Shown piece by piece: positions 26,828 through 34,803 of a stretch of 64,000 bases of DNA. Source of the DNA: Bombiscardovia asteroides_K (GTDB lineage: Bacteria > Actinomycetota > Actinomycetes > Actinomycetales > Bifidobacteriaceae); the NCBI RefSeq assembly GCF_048001765.1, contig NZ_CP181447.1, positions 1,302,001 to 1,366,000 of the forward strand, given 5' to 3'. Numbering within the stretch: position 1 is the stretch's first letter; every line of letters starts with the position of its first letter. The position numbers were made by a program, and so were the translations under genes. The notes under the pieces were generated by a model, which searched no databases, had not been told where the DNA came from, and saw nothing but the letters and a program-made list of their open reading frames with translations.

Positions 26828-27685
26828 ATGTCCAACGCTGAACAGACCCCACAGACTCCAAAGACCCCACAGACACCCGTGCCCCCATGGATGCAGCCAC
26901 CCGAGGAAAAGCCGATTTACAAGAAGGTCTGGTTCTGGATCGCCATCGCAGTCGTTGCCATTCTTGTTTTTGCCGCAACCGCAGGATCAAACATCAAGCT
27001 GACCATCGGTGTCCCCAAGATCGAGACAGCCGGCATATCACAGCAACTGAACAAGATGAAGAAAACTATAAAAGCCCCTAAAAAACCTGCTAACCCTGAC
27101 CCTGACAATCACAAGGCGGCTCTGGCTCAGGCGCAAGACTTCTCTGAGCTCCTGTACATGAGCAAGCAGGGCATCTACGATAGGCTCACCAGCGTGGATA
27201 AATTCACGCCCGAGGCCGCCCAGTACGCCGTAGACCATCTCAAAGCCGACTACAACGCCAATGCCCTTGCCGAAGCCAAACACTACCAGAAAAGAATGCA
27301 CATGAGCAAGCGGGGCATCTACGATGAGCTCACCAGCGAGGATAAATTCACGCCCGAGGCTGCCCAGTACGCCGTAGATAACCTCCAAGCCGACGACAAC
27401 GCGGCTGCTCAGGCTAAAGCCAAACATTACCTGGAAATAACACACGAGAGCAAGGAGGGCATCTACTACGACCTCACCAGTGAGGATAAATTCACGCCCA
27501 ATGTCGCCCAGCACGCCGTAGATAACCTCAAAGCCGACTACAAGGCCACTGCTCTCGCCGCAGCCAAAGACTACCAGAAAATGCACATGAGCCCGGCAGA
27601 AATCCAGCATCAGCTCGCCAGCCCGTACGGATCGAAGTTTACCCCCGAAGAAGTGGCTTACGCCATGCAGCATCTCAATCAGTAA
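26828..27685 (+). CDS. Ltp-repeat membrane protein, four repeats, copy 2
   Basis: A 285-residue paralogue of the gene at 25630. The first 80 residues differ at only two positions (VV to IA in the helix). The C-terminus has four Ltp repeats (about 98-140, 146-188, 195-238, 242-285), each with the MSKxGIYDxLTSxDKFTPExAQYAV pattern and varied at the exposed positions. The extra repeat implies unequal exchange or repeat duplication after the gene copy arose. Both the upstream leader and the downstream terminator are also copied. The role is likely phage-related superinfection exclusion or host interaction; this is inferred from the domain and the island setting. Confidence 0.78.
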   Translation: MSNAEQTPQTPKTPQTPVPPWMQPPEEKPIYKKVWFWIAIAVVAILVFAATAGSNIKLTIGVPKIETAGISQQLNKMKKTIKAPKKPANPDPDNHKAALAQAQDFSELLYMSKQGIYDRLTSVDKFTPEAAQYAVDHLKADYNANALAEAKHYQKRMHMSKRGIYDELTSEDKFTPEAAQYAVDNLQADDNAAAQAKAKHYLEITHESKEGIYYDLTSEDKFTPNVAQHAVDNLKADYKATALAAAKDYQKMHMSPAEIQHQLASPYGSKFTPEEVAYAMQHLNQ

Positions 27686-27702
27686 CCAGATCCCAACGGA
27701 TC

Positions 27703-27726
27703 AGCCCCGCTCCGGCGGGGCTTTTC
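27703..27726 (+). terminator. Rho-independent terminator after Ltp copy 2
   Basis: AGCCCCGC-TCCG-GCGGGGCT is a perfect 8-bp stem followed by TTTTCC. Confidence 0.8.
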
Positions 27727-27794
27727 CTTTGCGGGAACCTTTGTCGCACAAATGTCACACAAAATCAAGTCTTAAGCAAACTTGCCGAGTAATG

Positions 27795-27830
27795 GAAAAG
27801 CCCCGCAGCCTTTGTGGCTGTAGGGCTTCC
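27795..27830 (-). terminator. Terminator of tRNA-Arg
   Basis: On the minus strand, AGCCCTACAGCCACAAAGGCTGCGGGGCT forms a hairpin just after the tRNA, with a TTTTCC tail. It is convergent with the Ltp terminator. Confidence 0.65.
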
Positions 27831-27833
27831 GTG

Positions 27834-27910
27834 TGGTGCGCCAGACAGGATTCGAACCTGCAACCTGCTGATCCGTAGTCAGCTGCTCTAATCCGTTGGG
27901 CTACTGGCGC
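27834..27910 (-). tRNA. tRNA-Arg (anticodon ACG)
   Basis: A full cloverleaf can be drawn. The acceptor GCGCCAG pairs with CTGGCGC. The D-arm lies in the AGCCCAACGGATTAGAGC region. The anticodon arm is GCTGA-CTACGGA-TCAGC, anticodon ACG. The T-arm is CAGGTTCGAATCCTG. The discriminator A is followed by an encoded CCA. ACG (read as ICG) decodes CGN arginine codons. It lies at the border between the island and tlyA, a typical integration-site location. Confidence 0.93.
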
Positions 27911-28016
27911 ATGTCATCTTGACGAGGAACTCGTTTTTGACAACTCATTTATACTACCGCAATTGTGGATTCTGTCCAGTCTGGTGTGTCGCACAGGAAG
28001 CGGGAAACCACGGGCT

Positions 28017-28826
28017 TCAGTCTGACTGGGACCAAGACAGCCAGAGCAGATATTCCACGTTGCCATGGGCTCCGGTTATCGGCGATGGCATGGTAGCTCG
28101 AACAACGAATTCATACTCACGTGCACAGGCCAAGACGCGCTCCAACGCCTCCTGCCTGCGATCCTCGTCCGTCACAATGCCATGATGGCCCAGCAGGCTG
28201 CGTCCGACCTCGAACTGGGGCTTGACCAGCAACAGGCAGTTGGCAGCAGGCGCCAGCAAGGCAGGGAGGACGGGAATGACGTAGGTCAGCGAGATGAAAG
28301 ACACATCCGAAACCACATATTCCGGATGATACGGCAGATCCCCCGGCTGGACTTCGCGTATGTTGACACCGCTCCTGTCAATCACCCTAGGATCAGCGGC
28401 AATCCGTTCCAGCAACTGTCCGTGGCCCACATCAAGGGCGATAACTCGCCTTGCCCCGCGCCTGAGCAGAACGTCAGTGAAACCGCCCGTGGAAGCCCCG
28501 ATATCGAGACAGAGCCTGTCCTGCGGACCGGGCATCCCCTGCGCCGCAAAAGTCCTCAGGGCGCCCTCCAGCTTCAGCGCTCCCCGAGAGGCATAGTCAT
28601 CGCCCGGATCCAGAAGAATCACATCGCCTGGCTGGACGCTCTGAGCAGGCTTTGATGCCAGATGATCGTTGACCGTAACTCGGCCCTGCCGAATCAACGC
28701 CTGGGCTCTGGCCCGTGAATCCGTCAGCCCCTGTGCAGACAGGATACGGTCAAGCCGGTCGCGGGTGTGAGCCACAGTCCTTCGACGACCGTCCCCAGCG
28801 CTGACGACCGTGTCCTCAACGTTCAC
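28017..28826 (-). CDS. tlyA: TlyA-family rRNA 2'-O-methyltransferase
   Basis: A 269-residue protein. An N-terminal S4 RNA-binding domain (about 24-70: LDRILSAQGL and ALIRQGRVTVND) is followed by a Rossmann methyltransferase domain with CLDIGASTGGFTDVLL as the SAM site and VVSDVSFISL in place of motif IV. TlyA 2'-O-methylates C1409 of 16S and C1920 of 23S rRNA and confers capreomycin sensitivity. It is the last gene of the tyrS-led minus-strand operon; its first 4 bases overlap the upstream acidic protein. In many actinobacteria nadK and recN follow, but here the next genes are the tRNA and island, so the usual order is broken. Confidence 0.9.
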   Translation of the reverse strand: MNVEDTVVSAGDGRRRTVAHTRDRLDRILSAQGLTDSRARAQALIRQGRVTVNDHLASKPAQSVQPGDVILLDPGDDYASRGALKLEGALRTFAAQGMPGPQDRLCLDIGASTGGFTDVLLRRGARRVIALDVGHGQLLERIAADPRVIDRSGVNIREVQPGDLPYHPEYVVSDVSFISLTYVIPVLPALLAPAANCLLLVKPQFEVGRSLLGHHGIVTDEDRRQEALERVLACAREYEFVVRATMPSPITGAHGNVEYLLWLSWSQSD

Positions 28827-29143
28827 TTGCCCTCCTGGTTCAGGTCCTGCTGGAGCCCGGTCAGCACCTTGCCGAGCAGCTCAACCTGTTGGGCATCGTC
28901 CAGATCGTCCAATTGAGCCAAATCAGGGAAACGTTCCAAAAGAGGTGCCATGACTTGCTTATCCATGGGCTCTTCAGATGCTGACACAGTCGGATCCTCA
29001 TCATCTGCATGTGAAGACCGCGCAGTACGCTCAGACCCTACAGGCTGCTCGGTCTGACCAGACTGCCTATGTAGCCCGTAGTGATTGGATTCCTGGGATG
29101 ATTCGCTCGCTTCGGGCTGTCCGGACTTGGCTTCTTCCGACAT
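28823..29143 (-). CDS. Small acidic protein of the tyrS-tlyA operon
   Basis: A 106-residue protein, Glu/Gln/Ser-rich for the first 55 residues and then a short helical part (APLLERFPDLAQLDDLDDAQ, KVLTGLQQDLNQ). No family is recognised, though a small acidic protein in this slot is common in bifidobacteria (from memory). Its end overlaps tlyA by four bases, and a 6-bp gap separates it from the HAD gene, so it is surely an operon member. Function unknown; the name should not be read as a function. Confidence 0.7.
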   Translation of the reverse strand: MSEEAKSGQPEASESSQESNHYGLHRQSGQTEQPVGSERTARSSHADDEDPTVSASEEPMDKQVMAPLLERFPDLAQLDDLDDAQQVELLGKVLTGLQQDLNQEGK

Positions 29144-29149
29144 GGCCCG

Positions 29150-30214
29150 CTATGCCCCTACGACAAAGGCGGGCAGATCCAGCGAGTCCATGTCTCCACC
29201 ACGATCCTGGTACTCCCAGAGCGCACAGGCACAGGCTCGCACAGCATCCAAATCAGACAGGGGTTCGCCACCTGCCTCAAGAGCGCGCAGGGTGACATGC
29301 CCGTCATCGTCCACCCTTGCGGTTTGGCCGCCGCAGTGCCAGGTTTGGTCTGCCTCCTTGTTGGGCTGGGGCTGTGGCGCAGTCAGGCCGCGCAGGTCTT
29401 CAGCCAGATAGGTAGGCCGCAACTTGGCAGGTGCAGTCAGAATGGCAGGTGTTCGGGCCACGCCTGTCAGGACGACCATGGAGTCGTACCCACCCCGGTT
29501 GGCTGCCTCGATGTCGGTATCCAGACGGTCACCCACAGGCAGGCATCGGTCAACGTCAAAGATCTTCTCTTGGCTATCCGCTAACAGCTGCCGAGCCTCG
29601 TCATACATGGCCGATTCCGGCTTACCGGCCGAAGCCTCCGGCTGCTTTCCAGTAGCCAGAATCACCGGTTGGAGCATAGCTCCATTACCGGGTGCCATGC
29701 CACCTTCACGGGGCAGGGTCTGATCCTTGTTGGTAGTGAAGTAACGTGCACCATTTTCAATGGCAAAGGCGGCCTGGGCCAGGTCCTGCCAGCTCAGCTC
29801 GGGATACCAGGCCTGAATGACGGCCTCTGGCTTATCTGCGGCCTTGTTTACCGGCACCATTCCGTTAAGGCGGATCTGATCACGTAGATGATCGGATCCA
29901 ATGACCAGCACTCTGGCGCCCTCCTGCAGGTGTCGGCGCAGCATTCGTGCGGCGACTACGGCCGAGGTGATGACCTGGCCATCGTCCAGGGTCAGACCGA
30001 ACCCGCGCAGCTGATCGGCCACTACATGGGGAAACCGGGATGCATTGTTGGTGGTGTAGGCCATGCGCAAGCCGAGCGTCTGAGCGCGGTCGATGCCCTC
30101 GGCCGCATGCTCAACAGGGTCAGCACCCCGGTAGACCACCCCATCCAGGTCAAGCAGTGCCAGATGATAGGTCTTTGCCGGAGCGTCGTCAGTTCCTTTG
30201 AGGAATACGGTCAC
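29150..30214 (-). CDS. HAD-superfamily phosphatase, NagD-like
   Basis: A 354-residue HAD hydrolase of the NagD/pNPPase subfamily (TIGR01460 type). The nucleophile motif LALLDLDGVVYRG lies at about 18-30, with TNNASR as motif II and the C2-type cap; the late PVGDRLDTDIEAAN holds the acidic pair. The nucleophile is the first D of DLDGV. It starts at GTG 30214, overlapping the upstream stop by one base. Substrates in this group are phosphorylated sugars, glycerol phosphate or nucleotides; which one is unknown. It sits in the tyrS-tlyA operon. Confidence 0.85.
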   Translation of the reverse strand: MTVFLKGTDDAPAKTYHLALLDLDGVVYRGADPVEHAAEGIDRAQTLGLRMAYTTNNASRFPHVVADQLRGFGLTLDDGQVITSAVVAARMLRRHLQEGARVLVIGSDHLRDQIRLNGMVPVNKAADKPEAVIQAWYPELSWQDLAQAAFAIENGARYFTTNKDQTLPREGGMAPGNGAMLQPVILATGKQPEASAGKPESAMYDEARQLLADSQEKIFDVDRCLPVGDRLDTDIEAANRGGYDSMVVLTGVARTPAILTAPAKLRPTYLAEDLRGLTAPQPQPNKEADQTWHCGGQTARVDDDGHVTLRALEAGGEPLSDLDAVRACACALWEYQDRGGDMDSLDLPAFVVGA

Positions 30215-32379
30215 TATTCAGTCCTAGCTTCATCAGGCGTATCGGACTCATTGACCTGCTCATCCTTGGCCTGTTCAGGTTCATGATCGATAGCGCCTGC
30301 CTCGGATCCTGCAGCCTGGACAGTCGCGTCACCGTTGTCAGCAGCAGATTTATCGGCGACAGCCACGTCAGCTTCGCTACCGTTCTGGTCACTTTGAGAC
30401 CCATCGTCCGAAGTTTCTGCATCAAGGGGAGAGGACTCTCCCCCGGGTTGCTTCACAGTATCTGACGATTCCGGCACTTCAGATTCCGACACTTCAGATG
30501 AACCAGTTGAGTCGGACGAACCAGTCGAATCAACTGCGTCGGATGTATCAGTCGAATCGGATGAGTCACCAGTGTCAGTCGAGTCCGCTGAATCGTCCGA
30601 AGCAACTGATTCTGGAGATTCCTCAACCAGGCTGTCATCGGCACCCTGATCGGATGCATCAGTGACATCAGACTCAGCGGCCTCAGTCTCAGCTTCAGCC
30701 TCATCCGAGTCATCCTCACCGCCATCCGGATCAATGGAGAGATCCTCCATCATGGCCGGATCCAGGTGCTCCAGGTCATAGTCGATCAGGATCTCCTCGG
30801 ACTGTCCGCCATTCTGGCCGTCCTCGTCCTCATCCTCGTCGGCATACTCTGCTTCCAGCCGGTCCAGCAAGGGTTCCAGTTCCAGAGCCTCCTGGCTGCG
30901 ACCAGCCTGTTCGAGGAAGTTCTGCTCGGCCTGCACGGCACGCATCCGGTAGTCGCCGCTGAGCCCCCGGGCCTTGACCAGGGCCTGAACGGTCTCGATG
31001 GCCTTGTCCCACAGGCCCAGATCGCCCAAGGCTCCGGCATAAACCAGGAACATCTCCGCCTTGGACTCGCCCTGCAGCTGACTGCCTTCCTCGGAGGTGG
31101 CCTCCTCAATGGCCTTGCGGGGATTGCCCAGACCACGCTCACAGTCGGCGATGAAGGGTAGGTAATCAGAATAGCCGTTCATGCGGTGTGCGGTGCGGAA
31201 CTCCTTCAAGGCCAGCTTGTAGTCGCCCTGACGGTAAGCCACCAGGGCCAGCGTCTCACGAGCAAGATCGATCCGCGAGGCCTGCCGGGCAGCCCACTTG
31301 GCATGAGCCAGAGCCCCCTGGGGATCGGTCTCCTCCAGCGCGTAGGCGGCCAGAATGTGCAGGCCGATGTTCTCCGCATGCTCCTTGCTCAACCCGCGCA
31401 GGCGCAGGCGATCATCCTTGGAGAGCATGGACCATTCCAGGCCTTTGGGCATCTTGGGCTCGCCAGGCCGGCGATCCGTGTAGGGATTCTGCGAGGGGTA
31501 GGAGATGGTTCCGTCAGAGTTGCGACGACCGCGGTCATAGCCATTCTGGCGGTTACGCTGATAGGCCCCGCGTCGGTCGTCATGGCGACGGTCGTCGTGA
31601 CCATGCTGGCCCTGATACCTGTTGCCATGGGAACGGTCGCCCCGATAGCCGCCTTGACGGTGGTCGTCATGAGAACGGTCACCATAAGAGCGCTTGCCAT
31701 AGGGACGGTCCCCACGTGAACGGTCCTGGCGTGGACGGTCATCACGGGAGCGGCTGTTCCATGGACGATCCCCGCCGGACCGCTCATCCTGCCGACGACC
31801 AAACCTCCGGTCGTCACCCCGGCGGCGGTCCCCGTGGAAGCCCTGACCACGATCATGATCACGGTCATGCCGCTGGTAGCCACGTCCGGAACGACGTTCG
31901 CCATATCCCGACCGACCGCGGTCGTTGTCATGATCACGATGCCCGTAGCCACGGTTCCCGTTGGCATGGAAGTCGCGACGTGGACGGTCACCATCCTGCC
32001 GACGGCCGTGGCGGTCGTCACGCTTGTCGAAATGCCGGTCCCGGTCGGAATCCCTGTGGAAGCCGCTGTGACCATCCTGACGGTCATGCCTGTATCCGCG
32101 ATTGTCACGGTCGAACCGGTCGTGCCCTCGCCCGCGGAAGGGCCTCTGGCCATTCCTGTTCTCGGAACGACGCTCTTCGCCGCCTTCGCCGTCATGGTTG
32201 TGGAAGTTGCCGGAACGGTGACCTCCCGAACGATATCCTCCGGAGCGGTACCCGCCCGAGTGAGAACCGCCCTTGTGGAAGCCCGAAGAGCGACGGCCGC
32301 CCGACCGGAAGCCGCCTGGGCGCGAACCGCCCCGGTCCCGTCCGCGATCGCTCCGGGAATGATTGTGTTCTTCTGCCAT
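30214..32379 (-). CDS. Tripartite RGG-repeat/TPR/acidic protein
   Basis: A 721-residue protein with three zones. The N-terminal 300 residues are an Arg/Gly/His/Asp-rich low-complexity stretch with many RGG, RSGG and GYRSGG units, as in RNA-binding proteins. Residues 310-500 form a helical TPR-like region (AKWAARQASRIDLARETLAL, YKLALKEFRTAH). The C-terminal 200 residues are strongly acidic Ser/Asp/Glu-rich (SADSTDTGDSSDST-type repeats). The disordered ends explain the large unrelated open frames on the opposite strand. It is between tyrS and the HAD gene, with 23 bp to tyrS. A role in RNA handling is inferred from composition only. Confidence 0.78.
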   Translation of the reverse strand: MAEEHNHSRSDRGRDRGGSRPGGFRSGGRRSSGFHKGGSHSGGYRSGGYRSGGHRSGNFHNHDGEGGEERRSENRNGQRPFRGRGHDRFDRDNRGYRHDRQDGHSGFHRDSDRDRHFDKRDDRHGRRQDGDRPRRDFHANGNRGYGHRDHDNDRGRSGYGERRSGRGYQRHDRDHDRGQGFHGDRRRGDDRRFGRRQDERSGGDRPWNSRSRDDRPRQDRSRGDRPYGKRSYGDRSHDDHRQGGYRGDRSHGNRYQGQHGHDDRRHDDRRGAYQRNRQNGYDRGRRNSDGTISYPSQNPYTDRRPGEPKMPKGLEWSMLSKDDRLRLRGLSKEHAENIGLHILAAYALEETDPQGALAHAKWAARQASRIDLARETLALVAYRQGDYKLALKEFRTAHRMNGYSDYLPFIADCERGLGNPRKAIEEATSEEGSQLQGESKAEMFLVYAGALGDLGLWDKAIETVQALVKARGLSGDYRMRAVQAEQNFLEQAGRSQEALELEPLLDRLEAEYADEDEDEDGQNGGQSEEILIDYDLEHLDPAMMEDLSIDPDGGEDDSDEAEAETEAAESDVTDASDQGADDSLVEESPESVASDDSADSTDTGDSSDSTDTSDAVDSTGSSDSTGSSEVSESEVPESSDTVKQPGGESSPLDAETSDDGSQSDQNGSEADVAVADKSAADNGDATVQAAGSEAGAIDHEPEQAKDEQVNESDTPDEARTE

Positions 32380-32402
32380 CAGTGTCCTTAATTCCTGCGT
32401 TC

Positions 32403-33734
32403 CTACTTGCCGGCCCGACGCTCAAGTGCGCCCAGGGCCTTCTTTCCTCTGCGAACCAGGGCGAAGCGCCCGTGCAGAAAGTCCTTGTTGCCCAATACCT
32501 GATCCGGATCCTCGACACGCTGGTTATTCAGGTAGAAACCGCCCGAGGCCACAGTCTTCCGAGCCTCGGAGACCGAACGGAAGAGTCCGGCCGCAACTCC
32601 GGCCTCCACCAGACGCTGACCCTCGCTGGCCGCAGGCAGGGCTCGTCCGCCTTGACCATCATCGACCTTGAGGCCGTCCAGTGCGGAATCCAGCACATCC
32701 TCGTCCAGCTCCTCCAGGGTCTTGCCACGACCGAAGAGGGCGCCCGAGGCATCGATGGCCCCCTGGGCGGCATGCTCGCCGTGCACATAGGAGGTCACCT
32801 GCCAGGCCAGAACCTTCTGGGCTTCGCGAGCACCGGGATCCTGGGCGGTCCGCTCCTCCAGGCGCTCGATCTCGGCCTTGGGCAGGAAGGTGAAGGTCTT
32901 CAGCAACTTGACCACCTGGTCGTCAGGCTGGTTGAACCAGAACTGGTAGAAGCGGTAGGGGCTGAACATGGTGGGATCCAGCCAGACCGCGTTGCCCTCG
33001 GACTTGCCGAACTTCTTGCCCTGGGAGTCCGTGATCAACGGGCTGGTCATCACATTGACGGATGCATTGCGCACCTTGCGAATCAGGTCCAGGCCGCTGG
33101 TCAGGTTCCCCCACTGGTCGCTGCCGCCCAGCTGCAGACTGCATCCGTAGCGGTCGAAGAGCTCCAGGAAGTCGTTGCCCTGGAGCACCTGGTAGCTGAA
33201 CTCGGTAAAGGAGATGCCCTCGTCGGAATCCAGACGACGGGCCACCGTGTCCTTGGCCAGCATGGTGCCCATGCGGAAGTTCTTGCCCACATCGCGCAGG
33301 AAGTCGATGGTGCTCATGGACCCGGTCCACTCATAATTATTGACGAACCGGACGGGGTTGTCCCCCTCGGTGTCCAGGAAGCGTCCGATCTGTCCACGCA
33401 GGCGCTCGGTCCATTCGGCCACGGTCTGCTTGGGATTCAGGGTGCGCTCCCCCGACTGGCGAGGGTCGCCGATCAGCCCGGTGGCCCCGCCTACAACGGC
33501 GATGGGATGCAGACCAGCCGCCTGCAGGTGGCGCATGTTGAGCAGCTGGACCAGATTGCCCACGTGCAGCGAGGGAGCGGTGGGGTCAAATCCGCAATAA
33601 TAGGTCACCGAGGGGTCGGCCAGCACCTTCCTGAGCTCGGACTCGTCCGTGCACTGGGCAATGAGACCGCGCCACTTGAGTTCGTCGAAAAGCGAGTCGA
33701 AACCCGCCTGCCTGAAATCGGTGACCTGCGACAT
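32403..33734 (-). CDS. tyrS: Tyrosyl-tRNA synthetase
   Basis: A 443-residue class I synthetase that charges tRNA-Tyr. The HIGH-equivalent is PSLHVGNL (about residue 50), the tyrosine-binding region includes VTYYCGFDPTAPS, and KFGKSEGNAVW is the KMSKS-equivalent. A C-terminal S4 domain is present (SEARKTVASGGFYLNNQRV). It is the first gene of the minus-strand operon tyrS - TPR - HAD - acidic - tlyA. No T-box-like leader is seen upstream; the gap to the SGNH gene is about 245 bases. Confidence 0.95.
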   Translation of the reverse strand: MSQVTDFRQAGFDSLFDELKWRGLIAQCTDESELRKVLADPSVTYYCGFDPTAPSLHVGNLVQLLNMRHLQAAGLHPIAVVGGATGLIGDPRQSGERTLNPKQTVAEWTERLRGQIGRFLDTEGDNPVRFVNNYEWTGSMSTIDFLRDVGKNFRMGTMLAKDTVARRLDSDEGISFTEFSYQVLQGNDFLELFDRYGCSLQLGGSDQWGNLTSGLDLIRKVRNASVNVMTSPLITDSQGKKFGKSEGNAVWLDPTMFSPYRFYQFWFNQPDDQVVKLLKTFTFLPKAEIERLEERTAQDPGAREAQKVLAWQVTSYVHGEHAAQGAIDASGALFGRGKTLEELDEDVLDSALDGLKVDDGQGGRALPAASEGQRLVEAGVAAGLFRSVSEARKTVASGGFYLNNQRVEDPDQVLGNKDFLHGRFALVRRGKKALGALERRAGK

Positions 33735-33978
33735 GAGAGGCTACTCCCTATCGAATACTTGATGAATGTATGCTAAACCCTACTATTCTTGCAACAGATA
33801 CCGACACGGCAGAGCCCCGGACCGCCGCAGACAAGGCCTCACCAAGCAGGAATCCCCAGGGGGCGAAACCGGATAATCACTGTGAATCGACCACTGCGGA
33901 TTGGCGATTAACCGCTGGCTGCTTTTGCCAAGACGGGGCGGCCGGCTGAATCCTCTCAGCAAAACCACTGCGTCTAAG

Positions 33979-34710
33979 TCAGGAACGCGCAGACACAGAC
34001 AACTGATCGATCAGGTCTTGGGGAATGTGGTCGACCACGCAGGCGGCCATGCGCCGGTAGCCTTCAACCCCCGGATGGAAGTGGTCAATGCCCCAGAAAT
34101 CGGGTCGGTCAGTGCCGACATCGTCGCGGGTGGCATCCACGAAGGGCACCGAGGCCTCTTGGCAGACCTGACGGCTGGTCTGCGTCTGACGGGCTATCCG
34201 ACGTTCCACCTCGGCCCTGAGTGCCCGGCCCAGGGCAGGATCCCGATAAAGTTGACCGGAGCTCAGGACCAGCACCCGACGGCCCTTGTTTTTGGCCAGT
34301 TCGATGCTGGCAGCCAGGTCATCCCGCCATTGTTCGTCGGTGCGGTTGGCCATGATGTCGTTGGATCCTGCACACAGGACCAGCAGATCAGGATGGTCCT
34401 GCAGGGCGGGCAGGAACCGGTAACGCACCCTGCGGATGGTGGCCCCCAGCCGGCCCTGGGTCGACCAGGACACCGGACGTCCCAGTCGGGTGGCCAGGCA
34501 GGCGGCTATATCAGGGGCAAAGCCCTGGCTCTGGTCCTTCACCCCGCAGCCGACTGCCATGGAGTCGCCCACCACCAGCATGGTCAATGGCTCCAGGTCG
34601 CGGCCTTGGTCCGGAGGCGAGCACAACCCCTGGCGGGAACCGGGCGGCTCCTTGGCCAGAGTGATGTGCTGCTTGGCCCACCAAGCCTGGACCAGTGCCA
34701 CCGGATTCAT
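33979..34710 (-). CDS. SGNH/GDSL-family hydrolase
   Basis: A 243-residue hydrolase. Block I is VVGDSMAVG with the catalytic Ser, block III is AGSNDI and block V is DHFHPGVEG with Asp and His. The N-terminal MNPVALVQAWWAKQHI is short and there is no clear signal peptide, so it is likely cytoplasmic. Targets of this broad family include esters, carbohydrate acetyls and lysophospholipids; nothing narrows it down here. It is a single gene between argH and tyrS. Confidence 0.83.
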   Translation of the reverse strand: MNPVALVQAWWAKQHITLAKEPPGSRQGLCSPPDQGRDLEPLTMLVVGDSMAVGCGVKDQSQGFAPDIAACLATRLGRPVSWSTQGRLGATIRRVRYRFLPALQDHPDLLVLCAGSNDIMANRTDEQWRDDLAASIELAKNKGRRVLVLSSGQLYRDPALGRALRAEVERRIARQTQTSRQVCQEASVPFVDATRDDVGTDRPDFWGIDHFHPGVEGYRRMAACVVDHIPQDLIDQLSVSARS

Positions 34711-34803
34711 GTTCGCCGCCGCCTTTCGCCGTTTACTCTTCCTGTTGAGGAATTGCCGTTGGGCATTCTAACGCGGCCACCGGTCCGGCGGATACCAGAA
34801 GCT

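Noticed and set aside
31188..33776. 862-codon open frame on the plus strand opposite the TPR protein and tyrS genes
   Set aside because: It is antisense to two well-supported genes, its product is a His/Arg/Gly/Pro mixture caused by the repetitive complement, and no domain is visible.
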